Shown here piece after piece: positions 14,241 through 22,717 of a DNA stretch of 64,000 bases (its first letter is position 1; every line of letters begins with the position of its first letter). The notes below the pieces were generated by a model. That model saw only the letters and a program-made list of their open reading frames with translations, made no database searches and was not told where the DNA came from. Both the position numbers and the translations under genes were made by a program. Source of the stretch: Candidatus Propionivibrio dominans. Lineage in GTDB: Bacteria; Pseudomonadota; Gammaproteobacteria; Burkholderiales; Rhodocyclaceae. The stretch is from contig JADJNC010000016.1 in the NCBI GenBank assembly GCA_016709335.1, positions 1 through 64,000 of the forward strand, in the 5' to 3' direction.

Positions 14241-15041
14241 ATGCAAGATGAAATTCTCACTGTAGAAGAAGCGGCTAACAAACTCGCGCTACGATGCGCG
14301 CGCTGGTCGCAATCGACCATTGAATCTTTGGTCAAGGTCGTGCTGGCGGGTGGCCATCCACTTGGCGAACTAGGCTCGATCTACGCAGCGGCTCATACAG
14401 TTCTCGCCGCCGCGCCTGACTTAGCCAGCAGACTTGCCGAGCGTCTCGACCAGGGACATCTAAAGGCCCGTAACCCAATGCACGGCGGTCGAATTTCTCT
14501 GAACGGACAGCCAGCACACAATGGCGTCTTTGTGTCGCTCGCAGAGGCCGCGCAAGCCCTGCTCGAGCATGATCAAATCATCTTTGCTGACCTACCCATC
14601 CACGATGAAGAACCGGCATGTGCACCCGACCCGTCGCCAGAGCAAGACGCCGCCGACCAGGGCGCAGACGACAGTCTGACGCTCCAGCAGGACGAGCCGC
14701 CAGCACCGATGGCGGCGCCTGCCGCGGAATCTGATAAAGCGACCGACCCCTATGGTGTCGCCATGGACGCACTGTTCGACCCTGTGAAAGCCGCACAACT
14801 TGAAACAATGTTTCCCGATGGCGGGAAGTGGAAGAACCACTGCGAGCGAGCCAAGCGGAACGGGTTGAAATCTGCCGCTAAGACTGGCAGGGGGCTATTC
14901 AATCCATATTCCGCCGCCGTCTGGTGGCTGAGGGAATGCGGCCCTGGTGGGTGGGACTGGGCACGGTGCCTGCGAAAGCTGGCGAACAATTTGCCACCGC
15001 GCTCGATAGACTCCAAGCACTTGCTGACCGGATACGAATAA
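14241..15041 (+). CDS. Island protein of unknown function
   Basis: 266 residues from ATG 14241 (GAAGGAAC upstream; ATG 14199 is in frame but lacks a good site). The N-terminal half is helical (LTVEEAANKLALRCARWSQS). The centre is acidic and Pro/Ala-rich (about residues 120-175) and probably unstructured. The C-terminal part (MFPDGGKWKNHCERAKRNGL, then FNPYSAAVWWLREC) is a compact basic domain seen in hypothetical proteins of similar islands. No enzymatic motif is visible. Confidence 0.65.
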   Translation: MQDEILTVEEAANKLALRCARWSQSTIESLVKVVLAGGHPLGELGSIYAAAHTVLAAAPDLASRLAERLDQGHLKARNPMHGGRISLNGQPAHNGVFVSLAEAAQALLEHDQIIFADLPIHDEEPACAPDPSPEQDAADQGADDSLTLQQDEPPAPMAAPAAESDKATDPYGVAMDALFDPVKAAQLETMFPDGGKWKNHCERAKRNGLKSAAKTGRGLFNPYSAAVWWLRECGPGGWDWARCLRKLANNLPPRSIDSKHLLTGYE

Positions 15042-15188
15042 CCGCCATTACCCCGCCATAACGGAAGGCGACCGAGGCGCGCAATCGCCAGTATGTCGCC
15101 ATTTTTTTGCCAGTATTCCGCCTGTATATCGCCATGGAATACCGATAGGCAATCTGAAGCCTTCTTCAACACGTAAGAGGTTTCACAA

Positions 15189-15410
15189 ATGCAGAACGCA
15201 ACCGCCGCCGCTCACTTCCCGCCACTCGCGCAGGAAACCCGAACCGCAATACCAACCGAGAACGCCGCCTACTATTTGAGCCGTCGCCCACAGACCTTGC
15301 GCGCCTGGGCCTGCATGGAGAACGGCCCGCTTCGTCCGATTCGAATTTCAGGCCGGCTGGCCTGGCGTGTAGCCGACCTTCGAAGCCTTCTGAATGGCGA
15401 GGGCGTTTGA
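15189..15410 (+). CDS. AlpA-like DNA-binding regulator
   Basis: 73 residues. IPTENAAYYLSRRPQTLRAW resembles the helix-turn-helix of AlpA/MerR-like excisionases, followed by GPLRPIRISGRLAWRVADLR, the wing. Such proteins control integrase or replication genes in phage-derived islands. It is followed with no gap by a 58-codon gene and the replication gene. Confidence 0.75.
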   Translation: MQNATAAAHFPPLAQETRTAIPTENAAYYLSRRPQTLRAWACMENGPLRPIRISGRLAWRVADLRSLLNGEGV

Positions 15411-15587
15411 ATGAGGCCGGCTGGAAACGCCAACGCCGGGAGGGCACCCGGCGCAGATGGCGAAACAAAAATTTCAACGCGATCAGATTCTACAGCAAAA
15501 ATCGATCCGCTTACTGCATGGTTCGGCCTGGCGAAACCAAGCCGCGAGCGCCAGCAGAAACGTAGCTGGAAGCGAGGCCAGCGATGA
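15411..15587 (+). CDS. Small basic protein between the regulator and the replication gene
   Basis: 58 residues starting at the ATG that immediately follows the regulator stop and ending in a TGA that overlaps the next ATG (ATGA at 15584-15587). The middle reads STAKIDPLTAWFGLAKPSRE and the end RQQKRSWKRGQR is strongly basic. The tight coupling on both sides is the main evidence that it is translated. I do not recognise it. Confidence 0.5.
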   Translation: MRPAGNANAGRAPGADGETKISTRSDSTAKIDPLTAWFGLAKPSRERQQKRSWKRGQR

Positions 15588-17563
15588 ATCGCGACCCATT
15601 TACCGAAATCGCAAGGGCACGCTCTGCACTCGATAGCCTTGACCCGAGCACCGACCGTGAAACATGGGTGCGCCTTGCCATGAGTGCAAAAGCTGCCGGG
15701 CTGGATTTTGACGACTTCCACAACTGGAGCGCCGGGGCTGGAAACTATAAGAGCGAGGCCGAATGCCGCTCTGTCTGGAACAGTACCAAAGAAAGCGGGG
15801 GCATTACCGCCGCAACAATTTTCAAGGCTGCCCGTGATAGCGGATGGAGTGACAGCACGGAACCGCCCCCAAAGCGAACGCAATCGCGCCAGGTTGAAGG
15901 CAAAGCGCCGGAGCCTGACAAAGCCCCGTTACACGACCCGGCAACGCTCTGGAACGCTTGCAAGCCTGTTGCCGCTTCGCATGAGTACATCAATCGCAAA
16001 CTAGGCTTGCCGGATGGCCTGCGGGTTTATCACGGCAACCTGACTATTGCCGGGCAAGCCTGCGACGGTTCGCTGGTGTTGCCTTGCCGGAGTCTTTCCG
16101 GGGATCTCGCTACGCTGCAATTTATACCGCCCGGCCCGGATGCGAAAAAGCTATTCTTGCCAGGCGCGAAGCTGCCGTCTGACGCCTGCTTAATTGTCGG
16201 TGGCCCGGTTCGTGATGACAGGCCGGTTTACATTTGCGAGGGCATCGGGCAAGCATGGAGTGCTCACCAAGGCACTACGGCGCCCGCTGCGGTGTGTTTC
16301 GGTGTTGGCCGGATGCAAGGTATCGCCAAGGCACTACGCGAGCGCCACAAGGCTGCTCGGCTGGTGCTGGTGGCTGATGCCGGCAAGGAAAACCAGTGTG
16401 CAGCAATTGCCAAAGATATTCACGGCGCATGGGTTGAAATGCCGAAAGGGAGCGCCAGCAATTACGACTTGAACGACTTCCACAAAGAGCACGACTTGAA
16501 AGCAGTTGCCGCCCTTCTGGAGCAAGTCAAGGAACAACCGCAAAGGTTCAAACTGCTGACGCCTGCCGACCTTGCCAACTTGCCGCCTGTGCAATGGCGA
16601 ATTAAGGGAGTGCTTCCGACTGAAGGCATCACCGCAGATTTTGGCCCTTCCGGTTCAGCGAAATCATTTCTCGTTATCGACAAACTGGCCGCTGTTGCTG
16701 GTGGCCGGGAGTGGTTCGGATGCCGGGTAACACAATGTCCTGTTTTGTATGTGGCACTAGAAGGTGAGGCCGGAATCTCGCAACGGGTTAAGGCGTGGCA
16801 ATGCAAAAACGGCAAGCTGCCGGAGTCGTTCCGTTTCATGCTGCAATCATTGGACATTCGCATAACTGCCGACCGCGCCGACTTGGTGGAAGCCGTGAAA
16901 GCCGCTGGTTACCATGGTGGAATTCTTGCAATCGACACCTTGAACCGAGCCGCGCCCGGCATGGATGAAAACGACAGTAAAAGCATGGGCGAGGTTATCA
17001 CCGCAGCGAAAGCGATACAGGCCGCATTGGGTGGGCTGGTGTTGCTGGTGCATCACACCGGCAAAGACGCGACCAAAGGGCTACGCGGGCACTCCAGCCT
17101 GCACGCTGCGCTTGATGCTGCTATTGAGGTTTCCCGTGATGGCGACCGGCGAGAGTGGCGCATGGCAAAGAGCAAGGATGGCGAGGACGGGGAAGCGCAC
17201 CCGTTCCGGCTGGAAGTGGTGGAGATTGGCACCGATGAGGATGGCGAGCCGATTACATCCTGTGTAGTCGTTCCAGAAGAAAGCACCGGGGATGCTGTAC
17301 ACCGGGCACTGCCGCCGAAGTCTGGCAATCAGCGGGTTATCTGGGATGCTCTTGGCTCCGTCTTGAAAGCATCAAGCAGCTACTGCCAAGGTGGAGCCGC
17401 ACCGACCCGCCCATGTGTGAGGCTGGAAGATGCTATCGAGAAAATACGCACCCGCCTTGTCTGCGACCCGAAGCGCCAGACGGAACGCACGCGGGCGGCA
17501 ATTACTGGCCTGGTCAATCGCGGTTTGATTGAGCATCAGGAAGGCTGGCTATGGATTGCTTGA
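15584..17563 (+). CDS. Replication protein: PriCT/Toprim primase fused to AAA (RepA-like) helicase
   Basis: 659 residues. Residues 1-90 are PriCT-2-like (WVRLAMSAKAAGLDFDDFHN, then CRSVWNS). Residues about 120-310 form a Toprim-type primase region (DRPVYICEGIGQAWSAHQGT, then ARLVLVADAGKENQCAAIAK). Residues about 340-560 are an AAA_25/RepA-like ATPase with Walker A GPSGSAKS near 352 and Walker B ILAIDTL near 445. The C-terminus is probably a winged helix. The layout implies autonomous or inducible replication of the island. The CGGGAA cluster lies directly downstream. Confidence 0.88.
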   Translation: MNRDPFTEIARARSALDSLDPSTDRETWVRLAMSAKAAGLDFDDFHNWSAGAGNYKSEAECRSVWNSTKESGGITAATIFKAARDSGWSDSTEPPPKRTQSRQVEGKAPEPDKAPLHDPATLWNACKPVAASHEYINRKLGLPDGLRVYHGNLTIAGQACDGSLVLPCRSLSGDLATLQFIPPGPDAKKLFLPGAKLPSDACLIVGGPVRDDRPVYICEGIGQAWSAHQGTTAPAAVCFGVGRMQGIAKALRERHKAARLVLVADAGKENQCAAIAKDIHGAWVEMPKGSASNYDLNDFHKEHDLKAVAALLEQVKEQPQRFKLLTPADLANLPPVQWRIKGVLPTEGITADFGPSGSAKSFLVIDKLAAVAGGREWFGCRVTQCPVLYVALEGEAGISQRVKAWQCKNGKLPESFRFMLQSLDIRITADRADLVEAVKAAGYHGGILAIDTLNRAAPGMDENDSKSMGEVITAAKAIQAALGGLVLLVHHTGKDATKGLRGHSSLHAALDAAIEVSRDGDRREWRMAKSKDGEDGEAHPFRLEVVEIGTDEDGEPITSCVVVPEESTGDAVHRALPPKSGNQRVIWDALGSVLKASSSYCQGGAAPTRPCVRLEDAIEKIRTRLVCDPKRQTERTRAAITGLVNRGLIEHQEGWLWIA

Positions 17564-17573
17564 TCTTCCTGGT

Positions 17574-17799
17574 TTCCCGTTCCCGTTTTCCCTTCCCTCT
17601 TATAGAGGGAGCGGGAATCGCGGGAATTCCCGGCATTCCCGTTTCGGGACATTTCGGGAATCGCGGGAAAGAGACTGTAAGCCTTGGTATCACTGGCTTT
17701 GATGCTTGTATCTGGATTAGCAAATCGCGGGAAGTAGTCAAACCCTTTCCCGAAATCTTTCCCGTTTTATGCTTTTTTCATAACAGGGCAATTCGGGAA
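17574..17799. repeat. Cluster of twelve CGGGAA/TTCCCG hexamers, candidate replication origin
   Basis: Hexamers start at 17574, 17580, 17612, 17621, 17627, 17636, 17655, 17664, 17728, 17747, 17759 and 17794, on both strands, including the palindrome CGGGAATTCCCG at 17621-17632. About 0.1 would be expected by chance in 226 bp. It lies between the helicase-primase gene and the next gene, where iteron-type origins usually sit. A 96-codon frame overlaps it but looks non-coding. Confidence 0.6.
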
Positions 17800-17837
17800 A
17801 AGAACCGACCACATTCTGGTACAAAAAGGGAGAAGCC

Positions 17838-18170
17838 GTGAGCCTTGCGACTTGCTCGACTTGCGGTAACCGATACCAGCGCGACGAGCCGTGGAAACGC
17901 ACCTGCCTACCCTGCTGGAAAAAGCGTAAGCGGGCCGAGCAGAATTCTGCGCCTGGCACAAGCAACGAACTGTTGAAGGCACGGCTTGAGATATTAAAAC
18001 TTCAGGCTGAACTGAGCGTTTTGCGCCTGGCGACGACCCGCGCAATTGAACCGGGCATGCTGGCCCAACTGATCCGGCTGTGCCACCCCGACAAGCACGG
18101 CAATAGCCAGGGATCCAACAAGGCGACTGCATGGCTCTTGGGGCAACGCTCCGGCGTGCTACAGCCATAG
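17838..18170 (+). CDS. Zinc-ribbon protein with a J-domain-like HPDKH motif
   Basis: 110 residues. The N-terminus has two Cys pairs (CSTCGNRYQRDEPWKRTCLP, then CW), a zinc ribbon. After a coiled segment (LLKARLEILKLQAELSVLRL) the C-terminus has RLCHPDKHGNSQGSNKATAW, the HPD motif and following helix of J domains, without the usual preceding J-domain length. A host DnaK interaction is possible, as in phage replication, but this is inference. It follows the candidate origin directly. Confidence 0.7.
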   Translation: MSLATCSTCGNRYQRDEPWKRTCLPCWKKRKRAEQNSAPGTSNELLKARLEILKLQAELSVLRLATTRAIEPGMLAQLIRLCHPDKHGNSQGSNKATAWLLGQRSGVLQP

Positions 18171-18234
18171 CGGTGGCGCCTGCCGATGATGACGCACCAA
18201 CGAAGAATCGCAATGACAAATGAAAGGAACTTCA

Positions 18235-18843
18235 ATGAAAGACGAAATCAAATCACAACAGCCTCGCAGACCTGGCCGGCCAAAGGGATCAAAAAACCGC
18301 ATAAAGCGAGCAAAGCCGCTGAGCCTCGCCGGCCACGTCCAGTCGGTATTGAAAGAGACTGGCCTAGAGGACAGCCAAATCAACAGGGCGATGATCGAAT
18401 CACGCATCATCAACCCGAACGGTCGCTTGCTGGAACAGATTGCAAAGGGCGACCGGGTGCGCTCTACTGGCGGCTCTGCCCGATTGATGGGAAGGCTGGC
18501 AACATCGGAGGCCCTGGCCTCCGCTCGCGACGAGATGAAGCGGCGTGTGCAGGCGGAAGCGGTTGCTTGGGCGCCACAGGCGCTCGACACACTGACGAAA
18601 ATGATCGGCGGCGCTATCGACTGCCCGCCTGCTGTTCGCAGACTGGCGTGCTTAGATGTTTTGCAAATTGCCGGGATCGCGACAATCGGAACAAATGCGC
18701 CACAAACGCCCGGAAACAAGCCGGTGAGTGAGCTTAGCGCCGACGAGCTGCGCGCACTTCTCGGCCAGCAGCGGGCGGCACTAGAGAAGCTTGACGCAGG
18801 ACTGGGCCGAGTGGTCGACGGTGAGGCAGAATCCGTACATTAA
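18235..18843 (+). CDS. Phage-type small protein, possibly small-terminase-like
   Basis: About 202 residues; I chose ATG 18235 because AAAGGAAC lies upstream (ATG 18220 is also in frame). The N-terminus RRPGRPKGSKNR is an AT-hook-like basic patch. The middle WAPQALDTLTKMIGGAIDCP, then PAVRRLACLDVLQIAG, resembles the helical region of small terminase-like proteins. SADELRALLGQQRAALEKL near the C-terminus is a coiled helix. No partner large terminase is in the island. Confidence 0.5.
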   Translation: MKDEIKSQQPRRPGRPKGSKNRIKRAKPLSLAGHVQSVLKETGLEDSQINRAMIESRIINPNGRLLEQIAKGDRVRSTGGSARLMGRLATSEALASARDEMKRRVQAEAVAWAPQALDTLTKMIGGAIDCPPAVRRLACLDVLQIAGIATIGTNAPQTPGNKPVSELSADELRALLGQQRAALEKLDAGLGRVVDGEAESVH

Positions 18844-18951
18844 AACGCTGATGATCGACAGTTCGCGAGGGTTGGCATTCTGAATATTAGAGTTTTTGCG
18901 TATTTTTTTGTCGGCGGGGGAGACATCCCCCCAATACCGCAGCAATGACGG

Positions 18952-19479
18952 CTAGGAGCCTTGCTCACCGTTGGCATGCAAGAAGGGATCATTGAGCCTC
19001 ACTCGACAGAGAAGAGTTACGTTGATGCGCTTTGATAGCAGGATGTAAGGCACCCAAATTGCAGCCCAAATACCCCAAGCAAAAATAATTGAAAGCAAGC
19101 CGATAGACATTGCATCGTCATTGCCAGAGGCTCCGGTGTTGATCGACCAAATGAGCATTACTGCGATTGAAATGATCGGGCCAATTGCCAAGAAAGCAAG
19201 AAACGACCGGATAAAAGCAGGGTTATGCTTACCAAGAAGCCTGTCGTTTAACCCAGACCACAAAAGAAAAATGATGGAGGGAAAGAACACCATGAAATAG
19301 TCAACAGGAGCCAAGCTTCCCCGGGCTGTAATAAGTGTAGGCAGCGCGGAAATCGCCATAAAGAACCCGATCACAGGTAAAACTAGAGATATTGAGCGTA
19401 GAAATGAAGCAGTGCCTTTGATTCCATAGGCCGGATGAGCAGTTGCTTTCTCGTGTGGCAGCGTAACCCAGTTGTTCAT
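18952..19479 (-). CDS. Four-helix membrane protein (DUF2569-like)
   Basis: 175 residues from ATG 19479, preceded by AGGAGT. Four hydrophobic stretches can be seen: about residues 30-50 (ISLVLPVIGFFMAISALPTL), 60-80, 97-118 and 135-160, ending IWVPYILLSKRINVTLL. The last motif resembles the P-Y-L-xSKRVKxTF ending of DUF2569 proteins. It reads against its neighbours, so it may be a cargo gene. Function unknown. Confidence 0.65.
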   Translation of the reverse strand: MNNWVTLPHEKATAHPAYGIKGTASFLRSISLVLPVIGFFMAISALPTLITARGSLAPVDYFMVFFPSIIFLLWSGLNDRLLGKHNPAFIRSFLAFLAIGPIISIAVMLIWSINTGASGNDDAMSIGLLSIIFAWGIWAAIWVPYILLSKRINVTLLCRVRLNDPFLHANGEQGS

Positions 19480-19728
19480 TGGAACTCCTAACGAATTGGA
19501 CACAATCAGATCAGAACCAATGTCGGCAGAATAACCATCTTCAAAGTATTTGCATATCCCTCAAACGGATCATTCAGCAATCGACAGACAGACTCTATTT
19601 TTTTCGCTTCCGCCATTGACGCCAAGCCTACCTCACTGGTAAAGTATCCCCTCCTATGACATGTACATGTGGCACGTACAATCTGACATGGACGCGGGGA
19701 ATCACTTCAACTTTATGAGGATTCACCC

Positions 19729-20034
19729 ATGAACACCCATTCAGCACAATCCCCATCCGCAACACCCAACGCCAGCATCATTGAATTACTCGGGATGGCG
19801 CTTGACCAAATCTACGCCGCGAACGCCGCCGCCGCAGTGCTGGCCGAGCGTCTTGCTCATGTGATGCCAACCGGTGCAGTCGAGGAAATCAACAGCCTCC
19901 TTGCTGCTGGCGGACATTACGAGGCTGGCCACGATCATGAATCTGCCCTTGAATGCCTCGTCGGTTCGCTGAGCCGCCGTGCTGATGCCCTGGCCGCTGC
20001 GATAACTGCCACGCATGAAGCGGTGAGACTATGA
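19729..20034 (+). CDS. Small island protein, function unknown
   Basis: 101 residues, helical, for example SIIELLGMALDQIYAANAAA and AVLAERLAHVMPTGAVEEIN. It lies upstream of the excisionase-like gene and overlaps it by ATGA. The 70 bp upstream contain CATGTACATG at 19660-19669, a palindrome that may be an operator. I do not recognise a domain. Confidence 0.6.
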   Translation: MNTHSAQSPSATPNASIIELLGMALDQIYAANAAAAVLAERLAHVMPTGAVEEINSLLAAGGHYEAGHDHESALECLVGSLSRRADALAAAITATHEAVRL

Positions 20035-20297
20035 GCGACCAAGACGTTCTGGACGCCGACGCAGCCGCCGAACTGCTGGACATTCATCTGGTCACGCTGC
20101 GCCGCCTGGCGCTGGCTGGCCGGATACCAGCAAGGAAGTGCGGGCGCGAGTGGAGATTCTCTCGCAAGGTGCTTTTCGAGAGGCTGGCCGGTGAGTCGCC
20201 ACAGGCCGCGGAAGAAGCAAGGGATCGCGACCGATTGCAGTTGGTTGCGACAAGCGCCGGGTTCGTGCAGAGCGCTGTACGGCAGTCGCGACGATAG
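20031..20297 (+). CDS. Excisionase-like helix-turn-helix protein
   Basis: 88 residues. LDADAAAELLDIHLVTLRRL, then ALAGRIPARKCGREWRFSRK is the standard MerR/excisionase HTH_17 domain with its wing. The C-terminal tail is charged. It lies at the right end of the island next to a terminator and the right attachment site, consistent with a directionality factor for the integrase. Confidence 0.82.
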   Translation: MSDQDVLDADAAAELLDIHLVTLRRLALAGRIPARKCGREWRFSRKVLFERLAGESPQAAEEARDRDRLQLVATSAGFVQSAVRQSRR

Positions 20298-20329
20298 CGC
20301 CAGCATCGACCGATCCACAATCCCACCAG

Positions 20330-20356
20330 ACCGGCTGTAATGGCCGGTTTTCTTTT
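20330..20356 (+). terminator. Rho-independent terminator
   Basis: ACCGGC / GCCGGT stem with a 7-base loop, followed by TTTTCTTTT, just after the excisionase-like gene. Confidence 0.8.
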
Positions 20357-20357
20357 G

Positions 20358-20834
20358 GCGATGCTACGCCATGCCTGAGCCCTCAATCGTGCCGCTACGG
20401 TCGCTTGTGCAAGCCTACAGACCACGCCAGAACGGACGCCAAGGGGAATATCCGGAACTTTCAGCCTGACCAGAAATTTTGTCGAGGGGTGGCAGATAAA
20501 AAAAATGCGTGCGCGTGCAGCCCCCCCCGGCGGGGGTGCCCCCGTGTGGCGGTCGGTCGGTGGCTGGTCTCCTGGTCGGCCCGGTAGCTGGCGTGCCGCT
20601 GGCCGGTGGCCTGGTCGGTTCGTCCTGCTCGCTGGCGCCTGCCGTTTGTTGCGCTGGTTTGTTCGTTTGTTCCAGGCCGGTGCGCTGCGCTGCCCGCTGA
20701 TGCCTGCCGGTCGGTTCCGGCTTTTCTCTGTGCGTGTTGCTTCAGATTGATGAAACCGGGTTACACAGTGGTTACATGAGCGAAAATTCAGCACAAAAGA
20801 AAAAGGCTTACTACGCTGCAAGCCTTGGTATGAC
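20358..20834. other. Island right end without a convincing gene, G/T-skewed
   Basis: 20500-20730 is unusually G/T-rich on the plus strand with many GGTCGG/GGCTGG/GGCCGG words. Overlapping frames of 60-80 codons exist there in both strands, none with a recognisable domain or ribosome binding site. The rest is plain spacer. Confidence 0.45.
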
Positions 20835-20882
20835 TGGTGGTGATGGGCAGAATTGAACTGCCGACCTATGGGTTATGAATCC
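20835..20882. repeat. Right attachment repeat of the tRNA-Met island
   Basis: Identical to 11939-11986 over 48 bp and forms part of the intact tRNA gene, so the tRNA remains functional after integration. Confidence 0.93.
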
Positions 20883-20911
20883 ATCGCTCTAACCAACTGA
20901 GCTACATCACC
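20835..20911 (-). tRNA. tRNA-Met (anticodon CAT)
   Basis: 77 nt including encoded CCA. Acceptor stem GGTGATG/CATCACC, D-arm GCTCAGTTGGTTAGAGC, anticodon loop with CAT at 20875-20877 (plus-strand ATG), T-arm GGCAGTTCAATTCTGCC. The 3' half (20835-20882) is the attachment repeat of the island. The regular G-C first pair and the shape favour elongator Met. Confidence 0.95.
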
Positions 20912-21000
20912 AGGCAGGGCGCGAGATTATAGGGTTGCGAGCGGTTCATGGTCAAGTTTTACGCTTACACAAGGCGGGCAAGCTTGACTATAATGGCGCC

Positions 21001-21357
21001 ATGCCACTACCCGCCTCCCTCATCGCCTCGATTGTCAGCGCCATTATCGAAGCAGCAGCGCAGAATTCTACGTCGACTGCGGCGCAATACGAGATGTATA
21101 CGATGACCCGCACGCTGCCGCCGGAAGCCAAGCAGGGCGTCATGCTGCCGCCGCTGGACGACGGTGTGGTGGTGATTGACGGTCATCCCTTGCCGCTGGC
21201 GCCGACCGCCCAGTTCCGCAACCAGCAGAACCTGATTGTCATGCCGATGACCATTCAGGAGCGTAAGGACGTTGTTTATCTTGCCGATGCCAATGGGGCG
21301 ATTTTTCGCATATGGATGATCAGCCCGACCGAAGCTTCGTCACATCCCAAAAAGTAA
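21001..21357 (+). CDS. Conserved hypothetical protein upstream of miaB
   Basis: 118 residues from ATG 21001. [20 protein letters not shown], then [20 protein letters not shown] and [16 protein letters not shown] suggest a small beta-rich domain. No known motif. An in-frame upstream extension to 20935 exists but crosses the promoter region between the tRNA and this gene. It ends 10 bp before miaB and may be cotranscribed. Confidence 0.7.
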   Translation: MPLPASLIASIVSAIIEAAAQNSTSTAAQYEMYTMTRTLPPEAKQGVMLPPLDDGVVVIDGHPLPLAPTAQFRNQQNLIVMPMTIQERKDVVYLADANGAIFRIWMISPTEASSHPKK

Positions 21358-21367
21358 TCAGGGCAAA

Positions 21368-22717
21368 ATGGTAAAAAAACTGTTCATCCGCACTTTCGGG
21401 TGCCAGATGAACGAGTACGATTCGGACAAGATGGCCGACGTGCTCGCTGCATCCGAAGACATCGTCAAGACCGACACCCCCGACGACGCCGACATCATTC
21501 TCTTCAACACCTGCTCGGTGCGCGAGAAAGCGCAGGAGCGTGTTTTCCACGACCTCGGCCGGGTGCGGCGGCTCAAGCTGGCGAAGCCCGATCTGGTGAT
21601 TGGCGTCGGCGGCTGCGTGGCCAGCCAGGAAGGCGCGGCGATCGTCGCGCGGGCGCCGTACGTGGATGTTGTCTTCGGCCCGCAAACGCTGCATCGTCTG
21701 CCGCAACTGATTGCCGAGCGACGCCGGCTGGGCAAGTCGCAGGTCGATATCTCCTTCCCTGAAATCGAGAAGTTCGACAATCTGCCGCCGGCCAGTGTCG
21801 ATGGGGCGTCGGCCTTTGTTTCGATCATGGAGGGTTGCAGCAAGTTCTGTTCGTTCTGCATCGTTCCCTACACGCGCGGTCAGGAAGTTTCGCGCCCCTT
21901 CGACGACGTGCTGACCGAAGTGGCCGGCCTGGCCGCACAGGGGGTCAAGGAGGTGACGCTGCTCGGGCAGAATGTGAATGCCTACCGGGGCGCGATGTCG
22001 GGTAGCGAGGAAAAGGCGGACCTGGCGCTGGTCATCGAATACATCGCCGGGATTCCCGGCATCGAGCGCATCCGCTACACCACCTCGCATCCGCGCGAGT
22101 TGTCGCAACGGCTGATCGATATCTACGCCAGCGAACCGAAACTCGTTTCGCATCTGCACCTGCCCGTCCAGTCCGGCTCCGACCGCGTGCTGGCGGCGAT
22201 GAAGCGCGGCTATACGGCGCTTGAATACAAGAGCCTGGTGCGCAAGCTGCGCGCGGCGCGCCCCGACCTTTCGTTATCGTCCGACTTCATCGTCGGCTTC
22301 CCCGGTGAAACCGCCGAGGATTTCGAGAAAACCATGACGCTGATCGACGAGGTCGGTTTCGATGCCTCCTTCTCGTTTCTTTACAGCGCGCGCCCCGGCA
22401 CGCCGGCCGCCGAACTGCACGACGATACGCCGCACGCGGTGCAGATCGAGCGCCTGATGCGGCTACAAGCGCGCATCGAGGAACTGGCGCAGACGGTCTT
22501 CCAGGCGATGGTCGGCACGGTGCAGCGGGTGCTGGTCGAGGGTCTGTCAAGGAAAGACGGGAACGAGCTTGCCGGGCGCACCGACAATAACCGCATTGTC
22601 AATTTTGCCGGCGGGTCGGCCCACAGCGAGCGGCTGATTCATCGCTTCGTCGACCTGCTCATTACCGGCGCCCTGCCGCATTCGCTGCGCGGCGAAATAA
22701 TGACCAGGGAATCATGA
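21368..22717 (+). CDS. miaB: tRNA-2-methylthio-N6-dimethylallyladenosine synthase
   Basis: 449 residues. Radical-SAM methylthiotransferase that modifies A37 of tRNAs reading UNN codons. The UPF0004 domain has cysteines in [14 protein letters not shown] (C12), [14 protein letters not shown] and GGCVASQEG. The radical-SAM cluster motif CSKFCSFC is near residue 157. A TRAM domain ends the chain ([20 protein letters not shown]). The stop overlaps the phoH start by 4 bases. Confidence 0.97.
   Translation: MVKKLFIRTFGCQMNEYDSDKMADVLAASEDIVKTDTPDDADIILFNTCSVREKAQERVFHDLGRVRRLKLAKPDLVIGVGGCVASQEGAAIVARAPYVDVVFGPQTLHRLPQLIAERRRLGKSQVDISFPEIEKFDNLPPASVDGASAFVSIMEGCSKFCSFCIVPYTRGQEVSRPFDDVLTEVAGLAAQGVKEVTLLGQNVNAYRGAMSGSEEKADLALVIEYIAGIPGIERIRYTTSHPRELSQRLIDIYASEPKLVSHLHLPVQSGSDRVLAAMKRGYTALEYKSLVRKLRAARPDLSLSSDFIVGFPGETAEDFEKTMTLIDEVGFDASFSFLYSARPGTPAAELHDDTPHAVQIERLMRLQARIEELAQTVFQAMVGTVQRVLVEGLSRKDGNELAGRTDNNRIVNFAGGSAHSERLIHRFVDLLITGALPHSLRGEIMTRES

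Larger units (their letters stand above)
11939..20882. mobile_element. Integrative island in tRNA-Met (about 8.9 kb)
   Basis: Bounded by 48-bp tRNA-derived repeats. It contains in order integrase, HigBA, a hypothetical gene, AlpA-like regulator, primase-helicase, candidate origin, zinc-ribbon/J-like protein, small phage-type protein, membrane protein, a small protein and an excisionase-like HTH. There are no capsid, tail or conjugation genes. This composition resembles phage satellites or small replicating islands; the class is inferred. Confidence 0.85.

Noticed and set aside
17551..17841. 96-codon frame over the CGGGAA cluster
   Set aside because: It overlaps the end of the helicase gene, its composition follows the repeat, and it has no ribosome binding site or family features.
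18186..18731. 181-codon frame overlapping 18235-18843
   Set aside because: Out of frame with the better candidate, which has a good ribosome binding site and a helical protein-like composition.
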